In this document: positions 6,142 through 11,892 of the stretch, one piece after another
Layout: each line of letters begins with the position of its first letter
How positions within the stretch are numbered: the first letter of the stretch is position 1
Assembly: GCA_025963955.1 (NCBI GenBank)
Contig: JAOPZU010000428.1
Span: forward strand, 1 to 17,686
DNA: 17,686 nucleotides
Reading direction: 5' to 3'
DNA from: Solirubrobacterales bacterium
Lineage (GTDB): Bacteria; Actinomycetota; Thermoleophilia; Solirubrobacterales; Solirubrobacteraceae
Translations under genes and position numbers: made by a program
Notes under the pieces: generated by a model
What the model saw: the letters and a program-made list of their open reading frames with translations, nothing else
Database searches by the model: none
Told to the model about the DNA's origin: nothing

Positions 6142-6147
6142 AATCTA
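6142..6147 (-). promoter_or_regulatory. Leaderless -10 box (TAGATT) of amidohydrolase
   Basis: TAGATT reads on the minus strand 8 nt before the ATG at 6133, directly after the sigma-factor terminator hairpin. No Shine-Dalgarno is present. Confidence 0.45.
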
Positions 6148-6152
6148 GTGCG

Positions 6153-6189
6153 GCTCCGCCGGGCGTGGACGGGCCGCGCCCGGCGGAGC
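6153..6189 (-). terminator. 13-bp hairpin after sigma-factor gene
   Basis: A perfect inverted repeat of GCTCCGCCGGGCG (6153-6165) with CGCCCGGCGGAGC (6177-6189) has an 11-nt loop. On the minus strand it starts 4 nt after the sigma-factor stop. No U-run follows. It separates the sigma gene from the amidohydrolase promoter. Confidence 0.65.
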
Positions 6190-6193
6190 GGAC

Positions 6194-6751
6194 CTACGCG
6201 GCGACGGCGGGCGCGTCGAGCTCGGTGCGCAGCTCGCTGCCGACCTCCTCGCGCAGCTTGGTGAGACCAAGGCGGATGCGGCTCTTGGCGGTGCCGAGCG
6301 GCACGCCCGCACGGCGGGCGATCTGGTCGGCGGTGAGGCCGCCCCAGTAGGCCAGGACAACGGCCTCACGCTGCGAGTCGGGCAGGGTGCGCAGCGCCTC
6401 CTGGATGGTGCCGCGCTCGCTCTCGCGCTCGGCCATGGCGGCCGGACGCTCCTCCACGCGGGCCTCCTGCTGGGCCACCACGAGCTTCAGGCGGTCGCCG
6501 GCCCGGCCGGCGGCCTGACCCTCGCGCCACAGGTCCAGGGCGCGCGAGCGGGCCATGAGGCGCAGGTAGCTGCCGATCTCGCCACGACCGGCGTCGAACT
6601 TGCGGGGATTGCGCCAGACGCGGAGGAAGACGTCCTGCACGACGTCCTGCGCCTGGGCCTGGTTGTTGAGGATGCGGTAGGCCGCGCCGTAGACGCTGCG
6701 GTGATGCTCGTCGTACACACGGCCGAAGGTGGTGGGATCGCTGAGGTTCAT
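6194..6751 (-). CDS. ECF-type RNA polymerase sigma factor (sigma-70 family)
   Basis: A 185-residue sigma factor with only regions 2 and 4. Sigma2 spans about residues 9-76 (FGRVYDEHHRSVYGAAYRIL, then QDVVQDVFLRVWRNP). Sigma4 spans about 115-167 (LRTLPDSQREAVVLAYWGGL, then ADQIARRAGVPLGTAKSRIR). It recruits RNA polymerase to a private promoter set. The start is the ATG at 6751, with GAAAGG 6 nt upstream; a longer frame to 6814 would begin inside the -10 box and is rejected. The promoter is TCGACA-17-TAAGGT, giving a leader of about 56 nt with AAGGTTGC repeats. No classical anti-sigma gene adjoins it. The HTH/membrane protein at 7401-8486 is the nearest candidate partner (inference). Confidence 0.93.
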   Translation of the reverse strand: MNLSDPTTFGRVYDEHHRSVYGAAYRILNNQAQAQDVVQDVFLRVWRNPRKFDAGRGEIGSYLRLMARSRALDLWREGQAAGRAGDRLKLVVAQQEARVEERPAAMAERESERGTIQEALRTLPDSQREAVVLAYWGGLTADQIARRAGVPLGTAKSRIRLGLTKLREEVGSELRTELDAPAVAA

Positions 6752-6788
6752 CGTGGGCCTTTCGGAGCGAGGCTGGGTTGCCGGGGGA

Positions 6789-6859
6789 GCAACCTTCAAC
6801 AGCCCGTGCAGCAACCTTACACAACAGAGGCAAGGTTGTCGAACGTTTTGTTGAACCTT
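6789..6859 (-). promoter_or_regulatory. Sigma-factor promoter with AAGGTTG repeats
   Basis: On the minus strand TCGACA (6842-6837) is 17 nt from TAAGGT (6819-6814). AAGGTTGC occurs at 6818-6811 and again at 6796-6789, exactly 22 bp apart; its inverse CAACCTTG lies at 6838-6831 and AAGGTT at 6859-6854. The repeats straddle the -10 and the start region and look like a repressor or autoregulatory operator. Confidence 0.6.
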
Positions 6860-6898
6860 TCTTCCGGCGGTCCCACGACCGACCCCGGGCGGCCGGAG

Positions 6899-7321
6899 CT
6901 AGAACACCGCGGGCGGCGCTGCGGGCAGCGGCCGCACCGCGATCGTCATCCGCACGATCGCGCAGAGGCGACCGGCGTCGTCGGTGATGTCGACCTCCCA
7001 GATCCACGTCGTCCGGCCGCGGTGGCGGCGGGTCGCGGTCGCGTGGATCGTCCCCTCCAGGATCGGCCGCAGGAACGAGGTCTGGTTGCTGAGGCCCTGC
7101 GCCGACATCCCGTCCTCGTACACGACCCGCGCGGTGCCGATCGAGGTGATCGCCTCCGCGATCGACGCGTACACCCCGCCGTGCACCAGGCCCATGGGCT
7201 GCTTGACCGCGTTGCTGACCGGCACGGTCGCCGTCACGCGGTCGGGCGTGACCTCCCCGAGTTGCAGCCCGTACTGGGCGTCGAAGGTCTCCTCGTACGG
7301 GATGAGCGGGGCGAAGTCCAT
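6899..7321 (-). CDS. PaaI-family hotdog thioesterase
   Basis: A 140-residue single-hotdog protein. Seen: the VHGGVYASIAEAITSIG active-site loop and helix near residues 46-62, then LSNQTSFLRPILEGTIHATATR. HGG followed by a helix is the signature of PaaI/4HBT thioesterases, which hydrolyse acyl- or aryl-CoA, often as homotetramers; the specific acyl group is not predictable. It starts at the ATG at 7321 with TAGGGT (7334-7329) 7 nt upstream, again leaderless. It shares its upstream region with the divergent gene at 7401. The sigma-factor gene lies downstream on the same strand but has its own promoter. Confidence 0.9.
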   Translation of the reverse strand: MDFAPLIPYEETFDAQYGLQLGEVTPDRVTATVPVSNAVKQPMGLVHGGVYASIAEAITSIGTARVVYEDGMSAQGLSNQTSFLRPILEGTIHATATRRHRGRTTWIWEVDITDDAGRLCAIVRMTIAVRPLPAAPPAVF

Positions 7322-7328
7322 GGGCCGG

Positions 7329-7334
7329 ACCCTA
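7329..7334 (-). promoter_or_regulatory. Leaderless -10 box (TAGGGT) of PaaI-type thioesterase
   Basis: TAGGGT reads on the minus strand 7 nt before the ATG at 7321; no ribosome binding site is present. Confidence 0.45.
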
Positions 7335-7385
7335 CTTCCCGCTCGCGCGCGTCCGGGTGCCGCCGCAGGCCCCGGCGGGGCTGAC

Positions 7386-7391
7386 TAGGCT
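7386..7391 (+). promoter_or_regulatory. Leaderless -10 box (TAGGCT) of HTH/membrane protein gene
   Basis: TAGGCT ends 9 nt before the ATG at 7401. CGGAG downstream of it is too close to serve as an ordinary Shine-Dalgarno if transcription starts near the ATG. Confidence 0.4.
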
Positions 7392-7400
7392 TCGGAGCCG

Positions 7401-8486
7401 ATGAGCCGCCTTGACGACCTTCCCGCCGACCAGAAGGCCACGCTGCAGCTCCTGCTCAAGCAGGGCAAGAGCTACGAGGAGCTGGCGGCGCTGCTCCGGC
7501 TCGATCCGGGTGCCGTCCGCGAGCGCGCCCTGAACGCGCTCGACGCGCTGAGCCCGGCGGGCACTGACGGCCTGCCGGCCCAGCGCCAGGACGAGGTCTC
7601 CGACTACCTGCTCGGTCAGCAGACCGCGTCCGCGCGGGCGGCCACCCGCGACTTCCTGGAGGGGTCGGCCGCGGGCCGCTCCTGGGCGCGTGCGGTCTCC
7701 GGCGAGCTGCGTCCCCTGGCGGGCGACGCGCTCCCGGACATCCCGGCCGAGGCGGCCGAGGTCGAGGAGGCGTTCGGCGCGCTGAGCGCCCGGCACGAGG
7801 CCCGCGAGCGCCAGGAGCAGTCCTCCAAGGTCGGTGGCGTCCTGCTGCTGCTGGGCGCGGCCGCCCTGGTCGCCGTGCTTGTCGTGCTGATCGTCTCGCG
7901 CCTGGGGGACGACAACACCTCCTCGAGCGCCGGCAGCACTCCCGCCGCCGCCCCGGCCGACGCCACGAGCACCGCGGCCGCGGCCGGGACCGCCACGGGT
8001 GCGGCCGCCGCCACCGAGAACGACATCGAGTCCCAGATCACGCTCTCCTCGACCAAGAGCAACGCGCTCGCGGCGGGCTTCATCCTGCACCCGAAGGGCA
8101 AGGAGCGGTCCCTCGGCATCAGCGGCCAGGGGTTCCCCGCCACGAACGGCAAGGTCTTCAACTACGCCGTGTGGCTGTACGACTCCCCGAGCCGGGCGGT
8201 GCGCCTCGGGTTCGTCGGCACCGGCGTGGCCGCCAGCGGCCAGAACAAGGGCCGCCTGGTGACGGGCGCGGACCCGTCGCAGATCGAGGCGGCCGCGAAG
8301 GGCCTGACGGACGCGAAGCAGAAGGCGGCGGCGCTCCAGACCGCCAAGGACATCCGCGCGGCCCTCACGTCCTTCTACGACTACAAGGAGCTCGTCATCA
8401 CGCGCGAGCCCGCCGGTCAGGACTCCAAGACGCCCGGGCCGATCGTCGTCTCGGGCCCGATCACCAAGCCCGCCGCAGCGGGCTGA
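7401..8486 (+). CDS. Membrane protein: sigma4-like HTH, anti-sigma-like segment, one TM, extracytoplasmic domain
   Basis: A 361-residue protein without a confident family. Residues 5-50 (LPADQKATLQLLLKQGKSYE and following) resemble a sigma region 4 helix-turn-helix. Residues 63-115 (DEVSDYLLGQQTASARAATR, then LRPLAGDALPDIP) resemble the cytoplasmic domain of RskA-type anti-sigma factors but lack a zinc motif. One TM helix lies at 144-166, an Ala/Ser/Thr-rich linker at 172-208, and an outer domain contains VFNYAVWLYDSPSRAVRLGF, reminiscent of the RskA outer domain. Inference: a membrane-bound regulator, in-facing HTH and out-facing sensor. It diverges from the PaaI gene and ends convergently with the SRPBCC gene. 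Alternatives include a transcription-independent cell-envelope protein. Confidence 0.75.
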   Translation: MSRLDDLPADQKATLQLLLKQGKSYEELAALLRLDPGAVRERALNALDALSPAGTDGLPAQRQDEVSDYLLGQQTASARAATRDFLEGSAAGRSWARAVSGELRPLAGDALPDIPAEAAEVEEAFGALSARHEARERQEQSSKVGGVLLLLGAAALVAVLVVLIVSRLGDDNTSSSAGSTPAAAPADATSTAAAAGTATGAAAATENDIESQITLSSTKSNALAAGFILHPKGKERSLGISGQGFPATNGKVFNYAVWLYDSPSRAVRLGFVGTGVAASGQNKGRLVTGADPSQIEAAAKGLTDAKQKAAALQTAKDIRAALTSFYDYKELVITREPAGQDSKTPGPIVVSGPITKPAAAG

Positions 8487-8506
8487 GCGGCCGGCTGGGC
8501 TCGCTC

Positions 8507-8524
8507 GCCCGCCCTCAGGCGGGC
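8507..8524. terminator. Hairpin between convergent genes
   Basis: GCCCGCC (8507-8513) pairs with GGCGGGC (8518-8524) across a CTCA loop that contains the minus-strand TGA of the SRPBCC gene. No T-tract. Flanking it is a 13-bp direct repeat GCGGGCTGAGCGG at 8478-8490 and 8519-8531. Confidence 0.45.
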
Positions 8525-8967
8525 TGAGCGGGCGCGACCTGCGAGGCGAGCTGCTCCAACGCGCCGTCCAGGACCCGTCCGGTGGCGCGGCGGATCATGA
8601 AGCCGCCCAGCCGCGCCATGCCGCGCATCTGCTGACGGCGCTCGAGCTGGACCTTCGTCCCACCGTCCGGCACGGCCTCGAGGGTGACCGTCGTCGCGCA
8701 GTAGGTCATCACGCGCGCAAAGGGCGTGCCCTCGACCTCCTGCTCCCAGGAGATGCGCGCGGCGTCCTCGATCTCCGTCAGCCGGTGGTCGGCCCGCATC
8801 GTCCGGCCGCGGTCGCTGCGGAGCACCTCGGTGAACTGCCCGGGAGTGACCTGCTCCACGCGCTCGACCCGCGGCCACCAGCGCGGGAGGCTGTACGGGT
8901 CCCCGACGTACTCCCACACGGCGGAGGGCGGGACCGGGAGGGTGCGGCTGCGGCGGGTGCGCGTCAC
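8515..8967 (-). CDS. SRPBCC family (polyketide cyclase/dehydrase-like) protein
   Basis: A 150-residue START/Bet v1-like protein: LPVPPSAVWEYVGDPYSLPR followed by WWPRVERVEQV at the N-terminus, alternating beta strands, and a long C-terminal helix (MIRRATGRVLDGALEQLASQ). Such proteins bind hydrophobic ligands; no enzymatic role can be assigned. The start is GTG at 8967, 6 nt after the apt stop, so it is the last gene of the rsiG-FHA-ftsR-apt operon. No catalytic residues are recognisable. Confidence 0.85.
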   Translation of the reverse strand: MTRTRRSRTLPVPPSAVWEYVGDPYSLPRWWPRVERVEQVTPGQFTEVLRSDRGRTMRADHRLTEIEDAARISWEQEVEGTPFARVMTYCATTVTLEAVPDGGTKVQLERRQQMRGMARLGGFMIRRATGRVLDGALEQLASQVAPAQPA

Positions 8968-8973
8968 GACGGT

Positions 8974-9504
8974 CTACTCCGCGCCGTCGACGATCAGGGC
9001 GTGGACCGGGTGCGGCGCGAGCGCGGCCCGGCCGGCCAGGAAGCCGAGCTCGATGAGGAAGCCGCAGGCGACGACCTCGCCGCCGAGCTGCTCGGTGAGC
9101 GCGCAGAGGGCGCCGGCCGTCCCGCCGGTCGCGAGCAGGTCGTCGTGGACCAGGACGCGCGACCCGGGCGTGATCGCGTCCGTGTGCACCTCCAGGGTGT
9201 CCGTGCCGTACTCGAGCGCGTACTCCGCGCTCGTCGTGGTGTGCGGCAGCTTCCCCGGCTTGCGGGCCAGGACGAAGCCGGCGCCCAGCTCGCGCGCCAG
9301 GGCCGCGCCGAGCAGGAAGCCGCGCGCCTCCGCGGCGATGACCATGTCGACCCCCAGCGGCCGTGCGATGTCGGCCAGGCGGCTGACGGCGGCGTCGAGC
9401 GCGGCGGCGTCGGCGAGCAGCGGGGTGATGTCGCGAAAGACGATCCCCGGCTCGGGGAAGTCCGGGATGTCCCGGATGAACGAGCGCAGGTCGACCTCGG
9501 TCAT
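8974..9504 (-). CDS. apt: Adenine phosphoribosyltransferase
   Basis: A 176-residue type I phosphoribosyltransferase that makes AMP from adenine and PRPP (purine salvage, cytoplasm). Seen: the family N-terminus IRDIPDFPEPGIVFRDITPL, the flexible loop ARKPGKLPHTT and the PRPP-binding loop VLVHDDLLATGGTA at about residues 118-131. Length is normal for the family. The ATG at 9504 overlaps the ftsR stop as ATGA, indicating translational coupling within the operon. Pairing with FHA/FtsR genes, not with a (p)ppGpp synthetase gene, is a feature of this locus. Confidence 0.95.
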   Translation of the reverse strand: MTEVDLRSFIRDIPDFPEPGIVFRDITPLLADAAALDAAVSRLADIARPLGVDMVIAAEARGFLLGAALARELGAGFVLARKPGKLPHTTTSAEYALEYGTDTLEVHTDAITPGSRVLVHDDLLATGGTAGALCALTEQLGGEVVACGFLIELGFLAGRAALAPHPVHALIVDGAE

Positions 9505-10352
9505 CGCTCGCCCGGGCCGAGGACCCCGCCCAGCGTTCCGCCCGGCCCTGGTCCCCCGGCCGGGGGCCCGACGATCTTGCGCAGGTCCCGGATCAGCAGC
9601 AGGTGCTTCAGGTGCGTCGTGACGGCGGCGAGGTTCTCCAGCGCGTCGAGCGCCTCCTTGCGGCGGTCGACGTTCCGCGAGCGGAGCGCCGGCGCGAGGA
9701 TCTGCTGCAGCAGGGCGGCCTCGCGATCCGCCGACGTGCGGAAGGCGCGCAGGTTACGGCCCCCGACGCCGTAGCGGGCGAGCTCGGTCACCGCCCGAAT
9801 GATCTCCCGCTCGGTCTCGTCGAAGTACTTCACGCCCGCGCGGACCTCGCCGCGGATGACGCCGTAGTCCTCGAGCTCCGCGACGAGCGACGGCTCGGCG
9901 CGCGTCTCCTCCAGCACGTCCTCCAGGGAGTAGGAGGCCCCGCGGTCGCGCACGGACATGCTCACGCGCCGGCGCGGACGGGGGTCCTCGACGGTCGGGG
10001 TCCCGGGCTCGGCGTCGGCCTCCTCCTCCGCGGACGCCGGGGCGCCCCCGGCGGTGAGGGCAGGCCCGGCGGTCTCGGCCGTGCGACCGGCCGCCAGCTC
10101 CTGGCGGATGACCCGCAGCGGCAGGAACTCGTCGCGCTGCAGGCGCAGGATCGTCCGCAGGCGCTGCACGTCGCTCTGCGCGTAGAGGCGGTAGCCGCCC
10201 GGGGTGCGCCGGGGGGTCAGCAGCTTCTGGTCCTCGAGGTACCGGATCTTCGAGATCGAGATGTCCGGGAACTCCTGCTCCAGCGCCTTGCAGACGGCGC
10301 CGATCGTCATCGACTTCGCGCGGGGCTGCTCCTCGCGGTCGGTGACGGCCAT
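9501..10352 (-). CDS. ftsR: MerR-family transcriptional regulator FtsR
   Basis: A 283-residue protein. Residues 15-85 are a MerR winged helix (MTIGAVCKALEQEFPDISIS, KIRYLEDQKLLTPRRTPGGY, RLYAQSDVQRL). A charged, low-complexity linker (about 95-135) follows, then a second MerR-like helical domain (YSLEDVLEETRAEPSLVAEL, YFDETEREIIRAVTELARYG). This two-part architecture next to an FHA gene matches FtsR of corynebacteria and Rv1828 of mycobacteria; FtsR is known as an activator of ftsZ. Its ATG overlaps the FHA gene stop by one base (TGATG) and its stop overlaps the apt start (ATGA). No effector-binding domain is evident. Targets in this organism are inferred only. Confidence 0.9.
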   Translation of the reverse strand: MAVTDREEQPRAKSMTIGAVCKALEQEFPDISISKIRYLEDQKLLTPRRTPGGYRLYAQSDVQRLRTILRLQRDEFLPLRVIRQELAAGRTAETAGPALTAGGAPASAEEEADAEPGTPTVEDPRPRRRVSMSVRDRGASYSLEDVLEETRAEPSLVAELEDYGVIRGEVRAGVKYFDETEREIIRAVTELARYGVGGRNLRAFRTSADREAALLQQILAPALRSRNVDRRKEALDALENLAAVTTHLKHLLLIRDLRKIVGPPAGGPGPGGTLGGVLGPGER

Positions 10353-10831
10353 CAGCGGGAGAGGAACGTCAGCTTGTACTTGCCGACCTGCAGCTCGTCA
10401 CCGTCGTGGAGCTGCTCCGACTCGATGCGCTTGCGGTTGACGTAGGTCCCGTTGAGCGACCCCAGGTCGTCCAGGTAGTACGCGTCGCCGCGACGGACGA
10501 GGAGCGCGTGGTCGCGCGAGACGGTGACGTCGTCGAGGAAGATCTCGGAGTCGGGGCGGCGGCCGATGCCCAGGCGATCGGCCTGCAGCGGGAAGGACTC
10601 CCCCACCCGTCCGCCGCCGGCGCGGATGACGAGCGCGGCACCCCCGGCCTCCACGACGTCGCCGACGTCGACCGGGATGAACTCGCCCGTCTCACCGACG
10701 CGGTAGGTGGCCGTCTGCGGCTCGGCGTCGCCGTCGCCGGGCACGCGGTCGCCGAGGTAGCTGCCGCACTTCTGGCAGTAGTTCGCGCCCTCGACGTTGA
10801 TGAACCCGCATTCCGGGCAGTGGATGGCCAC
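10352..10831 (-). CDS. FHA-domain protein with N-terminal zinc ribbon (GarA/OdhI-like)
   Basis: A 159-residue protein. Residues 1-25 hold a zinc ribbon CPECG/CQKCG (Cys5, Cys8, Cys19, Cys22). A short tail with Thr40, Thr42 and Thr48 (PQTATYRVGETGEF) precedes an FHA domain from about 80: GIGRRPDSEIFLDDVTVSRDH with Arg91, Ser105 and His108, then LGSLNGTYVNRKRI with Asn127. GarA/OdhI proteins are Ser/Thr-kinase substrates whose N-terminal phospho-Thr is bound by their own FHA domain, switching off 2-oxoglutarate metabolism enzymes. The neighbouring ftsR supports this orthology. The zinc ribbon is a difference from mycobacterial GarA, and the exact phospho-site is uncertain. It lies 25 nt after rsiG. 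Confidence 0.88.
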   Translation of the reverse strand: MAIHCPECGFINVEGANYCQKCGSYLGDRVPGDGDAEPQTATYRVGETGEFIPVDVGDVVEAGGAALVIRAGGGRVGESFPLQADRLGIGRRPDSEIFLDDVTVSRDHALLVRRGDAYYLDDLGSLNGTYVNRKRIESEQLHDGDELQVGKYKLTFLSR

Positions 10832-10856
10832 CGGCGATCAGCCCCGAGTCCGCGGA

Positions 10857-11117
10857 CTAGACGTTCGGCTCGTCGGACGCGCCGGCGCGGCCCGAGAGGA
10901 TGTCGGTCAGGCGCTGCACGTCGGCACCCGTGATGACGTCCTCGCCACCCTCGTGCTTCTTGCGCAGCCGGTTCACGAGCTCGGCGCGCAGGATGTCGAT
11001 CTTGCCGTGAAGGATCCGACGCTTGTAGGAGATGTCGATCTCCTCCTCCGTCAGATTCTGGATGAGGTCCTTCAGCTCCTGATCGCTCAGGGAACCGAGG
11101 TCCGGGAAAGTGTCCAT
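10857..11117 (-). CDS. rsiG: RsiG-type anti-sigma factor with c-di-GMP signature
   Basis: An 86-residue, mainly helical protein. The helix after LSDQELKDLIQNLTEEE contains E26-x3-S30-x2-R33-x3-H37-x3-D41. This is the c-di-GMP-binding signature of RsiG, E(x)3S(x)2R(x)3Q(x)3D, with His in place of Gln. RsiG in Streptomyces holds the sigma factor WhiG in a c-di-GMP-dependent complex; proteins with a single motif copy act as dimers in deep-branching actinobacteria. Only one copy is seen here. The leader has TATGCT at 11171-11166 and AGGAG 12 nt before the ATG at 11117. It is the first gene of the operon with FHA, ftsR, apt and SRPBCC genes. No WhiG gene is in the window. Confidence 0.85.
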   Translation of the reverse strand: MDTFPDLGSLSDQELKDLIQNLTEEEIDISYKRRILHGKIDILRAELVNRLRKKHEGGEDVITGADVQRLTDILSGRAGASDEPNV

Positions 11118-11165
11118 GGGCGCGACGATCTCCTCTGTTTGCGCCGGTGGGCGCGGGGTCGGGCG

Positions 11166-11207
11166 AGCATACCAGCGCCCGCGCCCCCAGGTTCAAGCTG
11201 AGCTTGA
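11166..11207 (-). promoter_or_regulatory. rsiG promoter with overlapping palindrome
   Basis: On the minus strand a weak -35, TTGAAC (11196-11191), is 19 nt from TATGCT (11171-11166). The palindrome TCAAGCT-G-AGCTTGA (11193-11207) covers the -35 and also the stop codon of the phosphatidyltransferase gene. It could be an operator for the rsiG operon. Confidence 0.5.
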
Positions 11208-11876
11208 GGGTGCAGGACCGCTTGCGGGCTCCGCCTGCTCCCCGGCGAGCTGGCGCCGGGCGTCGACCGCGTACAGGACCGTCGCCCACAGCGACAGCGC
11301 CACCCCGATGCTCACGCTGATCGACGCGAGCGTCCGCAGGTCGATGAGCCCGAAGCCGAGGCCCATCATCAGCGGCCAGACGCTCCAGCGGCCGGGCCAG
11401 TTGATCTTCAGGTCCACCCCCCGGCGGACCGCGAAGGGCCCGACGGCGAGCATGAAGAGCTCCCGCGCGACCAGGACGCCGAGCGCCCAGCGCCACACGA
11501 GGTCGAAGTGGAAGCAGACCACGACGCCGCTGACGACCAGGACGCGATCCAGGATCGGATCGAGCATCGCGCCGAGGCGGCTGTACTGGCCCGTCACGCG
11601 CGCGGCCATCCCGTCGAGCTGGTCGCCCCAGGCGACGAGCGCGAAGATGATGGCCGGCGTCAGGTCCGTCCCGTTGTCGGAGGAGAACGCGAGGACGAGG
11701 AACAGCGGGATGCCGCAGGCGCGGACGAAGCCGATCGCGTTCGGGATCGTCCACGGGTTCAGGGGCGCCCCGGCGAGGGTCGCCGGCGGCGGCGGCCCGC
11801 TGCGGTCCAGGCCGCTGAAGCGCCGCAGCGTCAGGCGTGGGTTGCGCCAGGCGGGGGTGGCATCGGGGTCGCTCAT
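11193..11876 (-). CDS. CDP-alcohol phosphatidyltransferase (PgsA-like)
   Basis: A 227-residue integral membrane enzyme of phospholipid synthesis. The complete family motif D-x2-DG-x2-AR-x8-G-x3-D-x3-D is seen as GDQLDGMAARVTGQYSRLG and AMLDPILDR; these aspartates bind the metal ions and the CDP-alcohol. Several hydrophobic segments surround it (IPNAIGFVRACGIPLFLVLA, LVVSGVVVCFHFDLVWRWAL, ISVSIGVALSLWATVLYAV). Likely product is phosphatidylglycerophosphate, but cardiolipin or phosphatidylinositol-phosphate synthase cannot be excluded. Start is the ATG at 11876, with AGGA upstream, 16 nt after the proS stop, so co-transcription with proS is likely. A longer frame into proS is an artefact of high GC. 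Confidence 0.88.
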   Translation of the reverse strand: MSDPDATPAWRNPRLTLRRFSGLDRSGPPPPATLAGAPLNPWTIPNAIGFVRACGIPLFLVLAFSSDNGTDLTPAIIFALVAWGDQLDGMAARVTGQYSRLGAMLDPILDRVLVVSGVVVCFHFDLVWRWALGVLVARELFMLAVGPFAVRRGVDLKINWPGRWSVWPLMMGLGFGLIDLRTLASISVSIGVALSLWATVLYAVDARRQLAGEQAEPASGPAPSSSA

Positions 11877-11892
11877 GGCTCGGAGTCCTGCG

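Noticed and set aside
6752..6814. A longer sigma factor starting at ATG 6814.
   Set aside because: That ATG lies in the -10 box, upstream of the expected transcript start, and the extra residues match no sigma region; GAAAGG precedes the ATG at 6751.
6840..6853. CGAACGTTTTGTTG as a third SOS box near the sigma factor.
   Set aside because: The right arm is TGTTG where GTTCG is required; it breaks the core palindrome.
6789..6859. CAACCTT repeats as a small CRISPR-like array.
   Set aside because: Repeats are 7-8 bp, in both orientations, unevenly spaced and at a promoter; no cas genes are present.
8478..8531. A 13-bp direct repeat GCGGGCTGAGCGG as a possible attachment site or insertion footprint.
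   Set aside because: Both copies fall in Ala/Gly-coding ends and hairpin sequence of high GC, with no mobile gene nearby; chance is likely.
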